Below, one piece after another: positions 18,367-27,147 of a stretch of DNA of 64,000 nt; position 1 is the stretch's first letter; every line of letters starts with the position of its first letter. Under the pieces are notes generated by a model, which was not told the DNA's origin, ran no database searches, and saw nothing but the letters and a program-made list of their open reading frames with translations. A program made the translations under genes and the position numbers. The DNA is from Prochlorococcus marinus XMU1419 (GTDB lineage: Bacteria; Cyanobacteriota; Cyanobacteriia; PCC-6307; Cyanobiaceae): the NCBI RefSeq assembly GCF_017695955.1, contig NZ_JAAORO010000001.1:62001-126000 (forward strand), in the 5' to 3' direction.

Positions 18367-18720
18367 ATGTCTAATCATCTTGATCCATTGTCTAACCCCT
18401 TAAACGTGCAAACTATTCAAGAAATTGATAATCTTGATCTACCAATAATGCAGAAACATCATTTAAGAATTCTCGCTCATTGCTTACAGATTTTACAAAT
18501 TCTCAAGGTAGATAATAGTTGTGAATATCAAAACAAAAATCTCTTGAGAGAATGGTGTGATAATCAATCCCAAAAATTTGATGATAAAAAATTTAGTGAT
18601 CTTTTTTATGAGCAATTAGAATCAACTTCAAAAAAATTAAATATTTTTTCAAAAAAATTAGGTAAAAGTATTGAGGATTTAGAGATAGATGACTTAGTAC
18701 TTCTAGTTGAAGAACGCTAG
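18367..18720 (+). CDS. Conserved hypothetical protein divergent from sufB
   Basis: 117 residues, largely helical, with no membrane segment and no recognisable helix-turn-helix. It carries three cysteines within about 37 residues ('AHCLQIL', 'NSCEYQ', 'REWCDNQ') and a His pair '[10 protein letters not shown]'. It is divergent from sufBCDS in the place where cyanobacteria often encode the Fe-S repressor SufR, but it is about half the length of SufR and does not look like it. The function is unknown; a link with Fe-S homeostasis is inference from position and cysteines. Confidence 0.75.
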   Translation: MSNHLDPLSNPLNVQTIQEIDNLDLPIMQKHHLRILAHCLQILQILKVDNSCEYQNKNLLREWCDNQSQKFDDKKFSDLFYEQLESTSKKLNIFSKKLGKSIEDLEIDDLVLLVEER

Positions 18721-18906
18721 AACCTCTCGAATTGATCCCGAAGAAAAAATATATTTTTGTTGAGTCGTTAACAAATGTAGGTAATAAAATTTAAAAAAAA
18801 GAAAAATTAATTTACATTAAAGAAATTCTAAAAATTTATTAATTGTATTGATACCAACTGTTTTGACGAGAAATATCAATTCCGAGAATTTTTGAGTAGT
18901 CAGAGG

Positions 18907-20088
18907 ATGCTGACGACAGGGCAAAAAGACACACAATTAACAAAAAAAAAGAACATACTGATCCCAAATAAAAACGGAGATTTTAAAGTGGCTGATGGGA
19001 TCATGAATAAAGATCAATTACTCTCACTTACCCTCAGACAATTACGTCAAGAAGCAAGTAAATTATCAGTACCGCTATATAGCAGAAAAACAAAGGCTGT
19101 TTTAATTGATTTAATAATTAAATATCAAGAAAAATCCTCCAAAAAAATATCTACCAGTTCATCTCAGCCAAAATTTGAAGAAACTTTAGATTCCAAAATT
19201 TACAATAGTAGTGAAGAAGTCAAAACAAATGTAGTTTTCTTACCGAGAGACCCAGATTGGGCATATGTTTTCTGGCAAATTTCTGATTCTGATCGAGAAA
19301 AAGCACAAACATTGGGAGCGAATAAATTATGTTTACGATTATTTGATGCATCTGGTTCTGAAGGTACCAACTTGAATCAAGGAACTCTAAGAGAGATAGC
19401 AGTTGATAGCTATAGTACTGAGTGGTATTTGCCAATTCCACTTGCTGATAGAGACTATAAAGTTGAATTAGGTTACAAATATGGCTTTAACTGGATGTCT
19501 TTGGCTTTCTCTTCCATAAGTCATGTTCCTGGATCCCATCCATCTGAGCAAATTCTTGATAAATTCGTACCTTTTAATCTGGATTCCACATCTGAATCAA
19601 TACCAGATATTTCTAATCCTGTTGCTTCAGAGCAAAATGGTATGCATGAAAGGTTATACCAAGCAGCAACTAATATTCCTCTCAGAAGAAAAGTTGGTTC
19701 TGAAGAATTTATGGAAAATGTAAATTCAACAAATCTCAATGATAATCTTACAGACTCAGGTGCTGGTAAATGGTCGTCTGGTTTAAACGATTCTGGAAGT
19801 GGAATTGTTAAAAATAGATCTTTTTGGCTCGTTGCTGATGCTGAATTAATTGTTTATGGAGCTACAGAGCCTTCTGCAAAATTGACAATAGGTGGAGAAG
19901 ATGTTCCTCTTGCTGCAGATGGTACTTTTAGAATTCAAGTTCCATTTAGAGACGGGACTCAAAAATATGATATTAAAGCTGTTGATGTATCTGGAGAGCA
20001 AGAAAAAAGTATATCAATGAAATTTGATAGAACTACTCCACTTGACGACACTAATGAAAAAGATAATGCTGAAACTGAATGGTTTTAA
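18907..20088 (+). CDS. DUF4912 domain protein
   Basis: About 393 residues. The N-terminal region ('LSLTLRQLRQEASKLSVPLY') resembles the helical Rho-N/SAP-like segment often placed before DUF4912. DUF4912 itself follows: 'FLPRDPDWAYVFWQISDSDR' through 'LPIPLADRDYKVELGY'. A C-terminal beta-sandwich-like domain ('ADAELIVYGATEPSAKLTIG') ends in an acidic tail. An in-frame TTG at 18892 is an alternative start. The function is unknown. The 170 nt before it contain no gene that I can see. Confidence 0.8.
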   Translation: MLTTGQKDTQLTKKKNILIPNKNGDFKVADGIMNKDQLLSLTLRQLRQEASKLSVPLYSRKTKAVLIDLIIKYQEKSSKKISTSSSQPKFEETLDSKIYNSSEEVKTNVVFLPRDPDWAYVFWQISDSDREKAQTLGANKLCLRLFDASGSEGTNLNQGTLREIAVDSYSTEWYLPIPLADRDYKVELGYKYGFNWMSLAFSSISHVPGSHPSEQILDKFVPFNLDSTSESIPDISNPVASEQNGMHERLYQAATNIPLRRKVGSEEFMENVNSTNLNDNLTDSGAGKWSSGLNDSGSGIVKNRSFWLVADAELIVYGATEPSAKLTIGGEDVPLAADGTFRIQVPFRDGTQKYDIKAVDVSGEQEKSISMKFDRTTPLDDTNEKDNAETEWF

Positions 20089-20100
20089 CAAAATAAATTA

Positions 20101-20271
20101 ATGCTGAAAAAAATTGTAGCTTTTACTCCATTGCTTGGGGCATTAACCTTTCCACTAATAGTGCCAATTACAATTTCTAAATTCGGTGTTAACTATGGAA
20201 TTCTCAGTACGTTATTAATTTCTTCATTATGGTTTATCGCTATGTTAAGAACTTCCGAAATGCCTCATTAA
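20101..20271 (+). CDS. Small two-helix membrane protein
   Basis: A 56-residue open frame with ATG start, 12 nt after the DUF4912 gene and 32 nt before pgm, all on the same strand. It has two hydrophobic segments, about residues 4-24 ('KIVAFTPLLGALTFPLIVPI') and 32-49 ('GILSTLLISSLWFIAML'), linked by 'TISKFGVNYG'. I do not recognise the family. Clean placement in the gap, no competing frame and strong hydrophobic patterning support it as a real gene. Confidence 0.65.
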   Translation: MLKKIVAFTPLLGALTFPLIVPITISKFGVNYGILSTLLISSLWFIAMLRTSEMPH

Positions 20272-20303
20272 TTTAGTTAGATTTTTAAAAGTTTTTTGAA
20301 AAT

Positions 20304-21941
20304 ATGACTCAAGTTAGCGTAATTAATATCAATTCTCCTTTTTTAGATCAAAAACCAGGCACATCTGGTTTAAGAAAAAGTACTTTAAAATTTCAGGAAG
20401 AACATTATCTAGAAGTTTTTATTGAAGCAATCTTGCAATCATTGGATGATTTAAAAGGTTCAAAGTTAGTAGTTGGTGGTGATGGCAGATATGGCAATAT
20501 TGAAGCAATAGAAAAAATTGTCCAAATATGCGTTGCACATAAAGTTCAAAAGATTATTGTTCCAAAATACGGTTTATTATCTACTCCTGCGACATCACAT
20601 TTAATTAGAAAAGAAAAGGCTATTGGTGGAATTATTCTTTCTGCAAGCCATAATCCTGGTGGGATTGATGGCGACTTTGGAGTGAAATTGAATATATCTA
20701 ATGGTGGTCCAGCTCCTGAGATAATTACTAATAAAATTTTTAAGGCTTCAAAATCACTAACTAATTATAAAATTTGTAAAATTGAATTACCTAATTTTAG
20801 TGAATATGGCACTTATTCTTACGGTGAAACTACATTAGAAATTATTGATGGATTAAGAGATTATTCAAATTTGATGGAGAAAATTTTTGATTTTGATCAA
20901 ATTAGTGATTTTTTAAAAAAAGACTTCTCGTTAATCTTTGATGCAATGAATGCGGTTACAGGTCCATATGCAAAAAATATTTTTGTTGAAAAAATGGGAC
21001 TTGCAAATGATTGTGTCATGAATGGTTACCCTTTAAAAGATTTTGGAGGTTTACATCCTGATCCTAATCTTACTTACGCATCTCACTTGGCAGATTTGTT
21101 ATTAAATAAAAAATCTTATAGTTTTGGTGCTGCCTGCGATGGAGATGGGGATAGGAATATGATTTTAGGAAGTGGATGTTTTGTAAATCCTAGTGATAGC
21201 CTCGCAGTTATCACTGCTAACACACAATTTGTTCCTGGTTATAAAGATGGCATTACAGGTGTAGCACGATCCATGCCAACCAGCTCAGCGGTTGATAATG
21301 TTGCTCGAGCATTAAATATCCCTTGTTTCGAGACACCTACTGGTTGGAAGTTTTTTGGAAATCTTTTAGATTCTAATTTAATTACTTTATGTGGAGAAGA
21401 AAGTTTCGGAACAGGTAGTAATCATGTGAGAGAGAAAGATGGACTTTGGGCAGTTTTGTATTGGTTACAAGTTTTAGCTGTGAAAAAATGTTCGGTAAGT
21501 GATTTGATGCAGAATCATTGGAAACAATTTGGTAGGAATTATTATTCAAGACATGATTATGAGGCAATCCCCTCAAATATTGCTAATCAAATCTTTGGTA
21601 ACCTAAGTTCTATGCTCGAAAATTTAAAAGGAAATAGTTTTGCTGGCCATTTAATTAAAGTTGCAGATAACTTTTCATATTTAGATCCTGTTGATAATTC
21701 CACAAGTGAAAATCAAGGTTTAAGATTGGTGCTTGATGATAATTCTCGAGTAATTGTGCGCCTTTCTGGAACTGGAACTAAGGGTGCAACATTAAGACTT
21801 TATTTTGAGAAATTTTTCAATCCTCAAAAGAATCTTTCGTTAAATCCTCAGATCGCTTTGAAACCTCTAATAAATGATTTAGATGCTTTATTAAATATTT
21901 CAAAACTTACTCAAATGGAAACTCCTACAGTAATTACATAG
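20304..21941 (+). CDS. pgm: Phosphoglucomutase (alpha-D-glucose phosphate-specific)
   Basis: It interconverts glucose-1-phosphate and glucose-6-phosphate, feeding glycogen and nucleotide-sugar synthesis. 545 residues with the N-terminal 'KPGTSGLRK', the phosphoserine loop 'ILSASHNPGGIDGDFGVK', the metal loop 'CDGDGDRNMIL', the sugar-binding 'CGEESFGTGSNH' and the phosphate loop 'VRLSGTGTKGATLRLY'. This is the long PGM type found in eukaryotes and cyanobacteria. Next gene rarA begins 33 nt downstream. Confidence 0.96.
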   Translation: MTQVSVININSPFLDQKPGTSGLRKSTLKFQEEHYLEVFIEAILQSLDDLKGSKLVVGGDGRYGNIEAIEKIVQICVAHKVQKIIVPKYGLLSTPATSHLIRKEKAIGGIILSASHNPGGIDGDFGVKLNISNGGPAPEIITNKIFKASKSLTNYKICKIELPNFSEYGTYSYGETTLEIIDGLRDYSNLMEKIFDFDQISDFLKKDFSLIFDAMNAVTGPYAKNIFVEKMGLANDCVMNGYPLKDFGGLHPDPNLTYASHLADLLLNKKSYSFGAACDGDGDRNMILGSGCFVNPSDSLAVITANTQFVPGYKDGITGVARSMPTSSAVDNVARALNIPCFETPTGWKFFGNLLDSNLITLCGEESFGTGSNHVREKDGLWAVLYWLQVLAVKKCSVSDLMQNHWKQFGRNYYSRHDYEAIPSNIANQIFGNLSSMLENLKGNSFAGHLIKVADNFSYLDPVDNSTSENQGLRLVLDDNSRVIVRLSGTGTKGATLRLYFEKFFNPQKNLSLNPQIALKPLINDLDALLNISKLTQMETPTVIT

Positions 21942-21974
21942 AATTTAAAGTAATTATTTTTTGGTTTTATTTAT

Positions 21975-23264
21975 ATGCATTCAGAAAATTTATTTACTAA
22001 TTATTCTCAAATAGAAAATAATGCACCTTTGGCAGATCAATTAAGACCAAAGAATTTGGAAGATTTTTTTGGTCAACAATCAATCCTGAATGAGAATTCG
22101 CTTTTAAGAAGTGCAATATTAAATGATAAGATTAGTAATTTTATTTTTTCAGGCCCTCCTGGTGTTGGAAAAACTACTCTAATTGAAATTATTTCCTTTA
22201 ATACGCGTTCAAAATTAATTAAGTTAAATGCAGTATTATCAAGCGTTAAAGAATTAAGAAATGAAATCGCTAATGCAAAAGATAGATTAATAAATTCAAA
22301 AAGAAAAACAATTTTATTTATCGATGAGGTTCATAGATTTACATCAGTTCAACAAGATGCTTTATTACCTTCAATAGAAAATGGAACTATAACTTTTATT
22401 GGTGCTACAACTGAAAACCCTTTCTTTGCTGTCAACAAAGCGCTTGTTAGTAGGTCTCGAATTTTTACATTACTTCCTTTGTCAGAAAATGATTTGCAGA
22501 AAATATTACAAAGAGTCATAAATCACTATTCTAAAAAAAAAGATTCAAAAAAGATTTACATAACTCAAGATGCTACAAGTCATTTAATTAAATTTTCTGG
22601 CGGTGATGCAAGAACATTAATCAATGCGCTAGAGATGGCCATAGAAACAACTACTGAAAATGATGCTAAAGAAATCAAGATTAATCTCTCAATAGCAGAG
22701 GATGCAATTCAAAAGAAAAATATTGTGTACGATAAAAATGGTCAAAATCATTACGATGTAATAAGTGCCTTTATCAAGTCCATAAGAGGTTCTGATCCGG
22801 ATGCAACTTTATTCTGGCTTGCAAATATGCTGGAGGTTGGTGAAGATCCTAATTTTATTTTTAGAAGACTACTTATATCTGCCTGTGAAGATATTGGAAT
22901 TGCTGATCCTAATGCCATAGTAGTTGTACAATCCTGTTGTGACGCTTTTGATAGAGTTGGTTTTCCAGAAGGATTATATTTTTTAACGCAGGCTTCTTTA
23001 TATTTAGCTATGTCTCCAAAAAGTAATAGTACGAAAAGTATTTTTAAAGCAATTGAAAAAATCAGATCTATAAATGCTTTTGATGTTCCACTTCATTTAA
23101 AAAATAATTCTAGTAGTTATGTTAATCCTCATAATTATCAAGGTAATTGGGTCGAACAAGAATATCTTCCTAAATCTTTAAGAGGTTTAAAAATATGGGA
23201 ACCAAATAATAATGGATGGGAAAAAACTCAATATGAAGAATTTCTTAGAAGAAAAAAGAACTAA
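21975..23264 (+). CDS. rarA: Replication-associated recombination protein RarA (MgsA/WRNIP1 family AAA ATPase)
   Basis: An AAA+ clamp-loader-like ATPase acting at stalled replication forks. Walker A 'SGPPGVGKTT', Walker B 'ILFIDEVHRF', sensor 1 'FIGATTENP' and the arginine finger 'ALVSRSRIF' are seen. Family-specific C-terminal tetramerisation elements include 'AFIKSIRGSDPDATLFWLA' and 'FRRLLISACEDIGIADPNA'. At 429 residues it has the normal length. It converges on the phosphopantetheinyl transferase gene and shares the CTAA stop tetranucleotide at 23261-23264. Confidence 0.95.
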   Translation: MHSENLFTNYSQIENNAPLADQLRPKNLEDFFGQQSILNENSLLRSAILNDKISNFIFSGPPGVGKTTLIEIISFNTRSKLIKLNAVLSSVKELRNEIANAKDRLINSKRKTILFIDEVHRFTSVQQDALLPSIENGTITFIGATTENPFFAVNKALVSRSRIFTLLPLSENDLQKILQRVINHYSKKKDSKKIYITQDATSHLIKFSGGDARTLINALEMAIETTTENDAKEIKINLSIAEDAIQKKNIVYDKNGQNHYDVISAFIKSIRGSDPDATLFWLANMLEVGEDPNFIFRRLLISACEDIGIADPNAIVVVQSCCDAFDRVGFPEGLYFLTQASLYLAMSPKSNSTKSIFKAIEKIRSINAFDVPLHLKNNSSSYVNPHNYQGNWVEQEYLPKSLRGLKIWEPNNNGWEKTQYEEFLRRKKN

Positions 23265-23917
23265 AAATTTTTCGAACAACAAATAATTTCAGGATTTAAA
23301 GAAGTTTTTTCTTCGTAGGCTAAAGCGATAGTCCAATTATGGAAGTTAATCTGTGAATAATTTAAATGTATGTTCTTCTTCTTATGGATTAATTCTTTTG
23401 GCTTTTCAAAAAATTGCCAATGTTTAATGTCTTTAGCTAATTTTCCATGATCCCATTTTATAGCTGCTTCAACTGCACACCATTGATTTAAAATCATATT
23501 TTTTGTTAAATAATTATTATGGTTTGATTTATTGGTATGAAAAAAATATTTTTCTGCAAGTTTTATATAGTTAAAATCTCTATCTGTTCTCTCAATATCA
23601 ATCCCTATTTTGTTTTTATGCCAGACTATAGTAATGGCATCTTTACAATGACTTAAACTAATATTTCCCATGCCAGAAGGTAAGCTTGGAGGCTCTCCAG
23701 GATGAGCATTAATTGGAATTTCTAGGGGGTCTAAATCAAAAAGTGTTGAAAGTGATTGTCGCAAATAAGCTCTTGTTTCTAAGAAAATATTTGATCTTGA
23801 ATTTGTTAGATTTTTTGCAGTTTTAATTTCTTCTAAAGTTGCGACATCTTGCACACCTTTAATCTCATAAAACCAAATTTTTGGTATTTTATATTCATAC
23901 TCATTTAATAATTTCAA
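23261..23917 (-). CDS. 4'-phosphopantetheinyl transferase (Sfp/HetI type)
   Basis: It transfers phosphopantetheine from CoA to carrier proteins; cyanobacteria commonly rely on an Sfp-type enzyme for acyl carrier protein as well. 218 residues. The magnesium motif 'KIGIDIERTDRDF' and 'NISLSHCKDAITI' are clear. The second motif reads 'WCAVEAAIKW', where the usual W-x-x-K-E-A has Val for Lys. The start is TTG 23917, because an in-frame stop lies just upstream and there is no ATG. That codon shares its first base position with the divergent bcp ATG. Confidence 0.88.
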   Translation of the reverse strand: MKLLNEYEYKIPKIWFYEIKGVQDVATLEEIKTAKNLTNSRSNIFLETRAYLRQSLSTLFDLDPLEIPINAHPGEPPSLPSGMGNISLSHCKDAITIVWHKNKIGIDIERTDRDFNYIKLAEKYFFHTNKSNHNNYLTKNMILNQWCAVEAAIKWDHGKLAKDIKHWQFFEKPKELIHKKKNIHLNYSQINFHNWTIALAYEEKTSLNPEIICCSKNF

Positions 23918-24384
23918 TGGCTCTTAAGGTTGGCGACAAAGCACCAGAATTTAAATTAAAAGATTCTTTTGATAAAGATGTTTCTCTTAGTGATTTTAAA
24001 GGTAAAAGAATAATACTATATTTTTATCCAAAAGATAATACTCCAGGATGTACTAAGGAAGCGTGTAATTTTAAAGAGAATTGGGATTTACTCCAAAAAA
24101 ATAATATTGTTGTGCTTGGTATTAGTAAAGATAATGCATCCTCTCATCAGAAATTTATAGACAAATTTAATTTACCTTTTATTCTTTTAACTGATCCTGA
24201 ACCTTTCAAAGTTTCTACTGATTATGATAGCTATGGATTGAAGAAATTCATGGGAAAAGAATATATGGGAATGATGAGAAATACTTTTTTAATTGATACT
24301 GAAGGTAAAATCGAAAAAATTTACTTAAAGGTAAAAGCAGCAATAATGGCTGATCATATAATTGCAGACCTTGGGTTAAGCTAA
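23917..24384 (+). CDS. bcp: Thioredoxin-dependent peroxiredoxin, Bcp/PrxQ type
   Basis: It reduces hydrogen peroxide and alkyl peroxides with electrons from thioredoxin. The start ATG 23917 gives 155 residues ('MALKVGDKAPEFKL'). Peroxidatic and resolving cysteines are spaced C-x4-C in 'TPGCTKEACNFKE', the atypical two-Cys PrxQ pattern. 'YFYPKDNTPG' and 'MMRNTFLIDTEGKI' complete the fold. The frame is open further upstream, but those codons overlap the divergent gene. It converges with coaX with a 9-nt overlap. Confidence 0.95.
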   Translation: MALKVGDKAPEFKLKDSFDKDVSLSDFKGKRIILYFYPKDNTPGCTKEACNFKENWDLLQKNNIVVLGISKDNASSHQKFIDKFNLPFILLTDPEPFKVSTDYDSYGLKKFMGKEYMGMMRNTFLIDTEGKIEKIYLKVKAAIMADHIIADLGLS

Positions 24385-25071
24385 TTTTCTTACAGACAGG
24401 TGGTGAATAATCATCCCTTCCATAACTAAATTAGGAGCATTGATAATATTTTGTTTTTGATTCTTTAGAGATTTTGTGAGTAATTGAGAGTCTCCTCCAC
24501 AGATTATCAAAATATCCTTTTCGGGATTAAATAAACTGTTAATCGCACCAGTAAGAGAGTTGATTACTCCTTTTAAGATTGCTTCTTCTGTATTAATTAA
24601 AAAATCTTTGATCGGAATATCATATTTTTTGGGAACTTTAAGATTTTTTGTATTTTGTTCCATTGATTTTAATTGTGTTAGAAAACCTGGAAGAAGTTGA
24701 CCACCAATAATAGATCCATTTGAATTTAATTTTGTTATTGATAATATTGTTCCAAAATCTGCAATTAGCAAATCTTTTTTGAAAGGGTTTTCAATAATTT
24801 TTAAAGCGGCAGTACAGGCAAGAGCTCTATCAACTCCAAAATAATCAGGAAGATTTGATAACTTAATATCTTTAGTTTTGATTTCATTTTCTTTTTTCAG
24901 CAAAAAATTTGGTAATGTTCCCACAGAAGTCCAAATTAATTTATCAAGATCTATAGTTTTGGGAACTTTTTGCTCTTTTTTGGTATGGAAGAATTCAGAT
25001 TTATTTTTAGAATATTGAGCCCAATGAAGCCTACTATTGCCTACTAATAAAAAATTTATATCTGAGACCAT
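24376..25071 (-). CDS. coaX: Pantothenate kinase, type III
   Basis: It phosphorylates pantothenate, the first step of CoA synthesis. 231 residues of the ASKHA fold: N-terminal phosphate loop 'FLLVGNSRLHWAQ', the type III motif 'LLIADFGTILSITKLNSNG', 'IGGQLLPGFLTQLKSMEQNT' and C-terminal 'ILIICGGDSQLL'. The motifs are somewhat divergent (DFGTILS in place of D-x-G-T-A-x-T), as in marine picocyanobacteria. It is followed 15 nt away, on the same strand, by cysH upstream; the two may be cotranscribed. Confidence 0.85.
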   Translation of the reverse strand: MVSDINFLLVGNSRLHWAQYSKNKSEFFHTKKEQKVPKTIDLDKLIWTSVGTLPNFLLKKENEIKTKDIKLSNLPDYFGVDRALACTAALKIIENPFKKDLLIADFGTILSITKLNSNGSIIGGQLLPGFLTQLKSMEQNTKNLKVPKKYDIPIKDFLINTEEAILKGVINSLTGAINSLFNPEKDILIICGGDSQLLTKSLKNQKQNIINAPNLVMEGMIIHHLSVRKLA

Positions 25072-25086
25072 TTTTCTATGATTAAT

Positions 25087-25809
25087 TTAATCATTAGTAT
25101 GTATTCCGCATTCTTGTTTAATCCCTCCAAATCTTGTATCTCTTCCTTTTGTTTGGATACCATCGGGACTGCTTGAATGCCAATCTCCTACAGAAGAATA
25201 ACCTTTGATAAAAAGTGGATGGGCAGGCAAGTTATTCTCTTCCATATAATAAAAAATATCTTTATTTGTCCAATTTAATAAGGGTCTTAAAGAAAGTCTT
25301 TGCCGAATTACGTCTATCAATTTCATTTTGTTTCTATTTTCTGTTTGACTTGATCTAACACCACTTGCCCAGCAATAAATATTATATTTTTCTAGCCCAT
25401 TATCTAAGGGTTTTATTTTTCTTAACTCATGATACTTATCTAAATCACTCTCTTTATTTGTTTCCCAAAGTTTTCCATATTTAGCCTCCATTCTTGCTGG
25501 AGATAATTCACTTTGAAGAACTTCTACTTCTAATGATAAATCTTCAATAAGTTTTTCAGCGTAGTGGTATGTTTCTGGAGGCAGGTATCCTGTATCTATC
25601 CAAAATATTTTGATTTTTTTTTGTAGACATAATTTACTAACCATATCTAAGATAACTGATGACTGTATGCCAAAGCTTGTTGTTATAGCAAATTGATTAT
25701 CAAACTTTTCATAACCCCAAGTAAGCATTTCTTGAGGCTTCATATCTACTAGCTCTTGGTTATATTTCCTTAACTTAGGTTGAATATCTTTAAGTATGTT
25801 TTCAATCAT
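25087..25809 (-). CDS. cysH: Phosphoadenylyl-sulfate (PAPS) reductase
   Basis: It reduces PAPS to sulfite with thioredoxin. 240 residues: PP-loop-like 'AITTSFGIQSSVILDMV', 'IFWIDTGYLPPETYHYAE', the substrate region 'IYCWASGVRSSQTENRNK', 'LRPLLNWTNKDIFYYMEE' and the catalytic C-terminal 'ECGIHTND'. The CC...CC iron-sulfur ligand pairs of APS reductases are absent, which points to PAPS specificity. Its neighbours include a candidate sulfate transporter (27148-28956), fitting a sulfur-assimilation patch. Confidence 0.95.
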   Translation of the reverse strand: MIENILKDIQPKLRKYNQELVDMKPQEMLTWGYEKFDNQFAITTSFGIQSSVILDMVSKLCLQKKIKIFWIDTGYLPPETYHYAEKLIEDLSLEVEVLQSELSPARMEAKYGKLWETNKESDLDKYHELRKIKPLDNGLEKYNIYCWASGVRSSQTENRNKMKLIDVIRQRLSLRPLLNWTNKDIFYYMEENNLPAHPLFIKGYSSVGDWHSSSPDGIQTKGRDTRFGGIKQECGIHTND

Positions 25810-25904
25810 TCTTCAATTTGGTTATGAGTTGAATGTTATTTCGCTCAATTTAAGAATTATTCGTATAGTTTAATAATACATTTACGCATAACAATATTTC
25901 GCTA

Positions 25905-27098
25905 ATGAAATCAATACAAAAACCAATAGTAATAGTTGGAGCAGGTTTTGCAGGTATGACATTTGCTTTGAATTTAAGGAAACTTAATCCCTCTTTACCT
26001 ATTCTTGTAGTTGATTCTGAATATAACTTTATATTTAAACCGTTAATGTACGAAGTCTTAAGTAAAGAAATAAGAAGTTGGGAAGCTACACCAAAATTTG
26101 CAAATATTTTTTCTAATGCAGGTATAACTTTTTTAAGAAATTGTTTAACTAAAATTAACTTCAAAGAAAATATTCTTGAATTTAGTGACGACTTAAAATT
26201 AAGTTATCAATATCTTGCTCTCTGTACAGGATCTATTCCGAATAGTTTTTTAATAAAAGGTGTAGATGAAAATTGTTATTTTTTTAATGATTTTCAAGAT
26301 CTAAATAAATTAAAATCTTTTTTTAATAAATCACAAAAAGCTACGTTTCATAAAAAGTTATTCATAGTTGGAGGTGGCCCCTCTGGCATTGAGTTGGCAT
26401 GCAAAATTAAAGATTTATTTAAAGACCAATTTGATATTAATGTAATAGAAAAATCAAATGAAATTCTCAATAAAAATAAAATTTTTAATAGAGAACAAGC
26501 AGAGAATGCATTAGATAAAAGAAAAATTAACGTTCTTTTGAATTCCACAGTAAAAGAAGTCTCAGAAACTAAAATTAGTATCACTAGTGATGTTGGAATA
26601 ACTTCATTTGATAAAGATATTGTTATTTGGACTGCAGGTGTTAAACCTAATTTGTCTTACTTAGAAACTGATGAAATAACAAAAAAATTTGGACGAATTT
26701 TAGTTAATAAAAATTTGCAGATAGAAAATTATAAAAACTGTTTTGCTATTGGTGATATTTCAGTTATTGAAGGAATGGAGGATTTACCCATAACTGCTCA
26801 GGTCGCCATGCAGGAAGGAAATCATCTTGCTAATAATTTACAACTTTTAATTCATGGAAAGGATCCTTTACCGTTTGAATTTAAAGATAATGGTGAAATG
26901 ATTAGCTTAGGAATAGGCGAAGCTTCCATTTCTGGGCTTGGGGTTACTTTCTCTGGGAAACTTGCTTTTGAGGCAAGAAGACTTATATATGCTTCCAAGT
27001 TGCCTGATATTACGGAAAGCTTAAAATCTGCATCTTCATGGATATTCCAAAAAAAATCTATTCTTAAACAGTTTTTTAAAAAAGATAATCCGAATTAA
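25905..27098 (+). CDS. ndbB: Type II NAD(P)H:quinone oxidoreductase
   Basis: A single-subunit, non-proton-pumping NADH dehydrogenase that feeds electrons into the plastoquinone pool or synthesises phylloquinone intermediates. 397 residues with FAD-binding 'IVIVGAGFAGMTFALNL', NAD-binding 'LFIVGGGPSGIELACKI', 'IVIWTAGVKPN' and the second FAD motif 'CFAIGDISVIEGM'. The C-terminal amphipathic region likely attaches it to the membrane. In Synechocystis, NdbB methylation-step work suggests a role in vitamin K1 synthesis; which role applies here cannot be told from sequence. It starts 95 nt divergent from cysH. Confidence 0.9.
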   Translation: MKSIQKPIVIVGAGFAGMTFALNLRKLNPSLPILVVDSEYNFIFKPLMYEVLSKEIRSWEATPKFANIFSNAGITFLRNCLTKINFKENILEFSDDLKLSYQYLALCTGSIPNSFLIKGVDENCYFFNDFQDLNKLKSFFNKSQKATFHKKLFIVGGGPSGIELACKIKDLFKDQFDINVIEKSNEILNKNKIFNREQAENALDKRKINVLLNSTVKEVSETKISITSDVGITSFDKDIVIWTAGVKPNLSYLETDEITKKFGRILVNKNLQIENYKNCFAIGDISVIEGMEDLPITAQVAMQEGNHLANNLQLLIHGKDPLPFEFKDNGEMISLGIGEASISGLGVTFSGKLAFEARRLIYASKLPDITESLKSASSWIFQKKSILKQFFKKDNPN

Positions 27099-27147
27099 AC
27101 TTTTTTGAAATATTGTTTTTGGGTATATTGAGTTAAATAAGTTTCAT

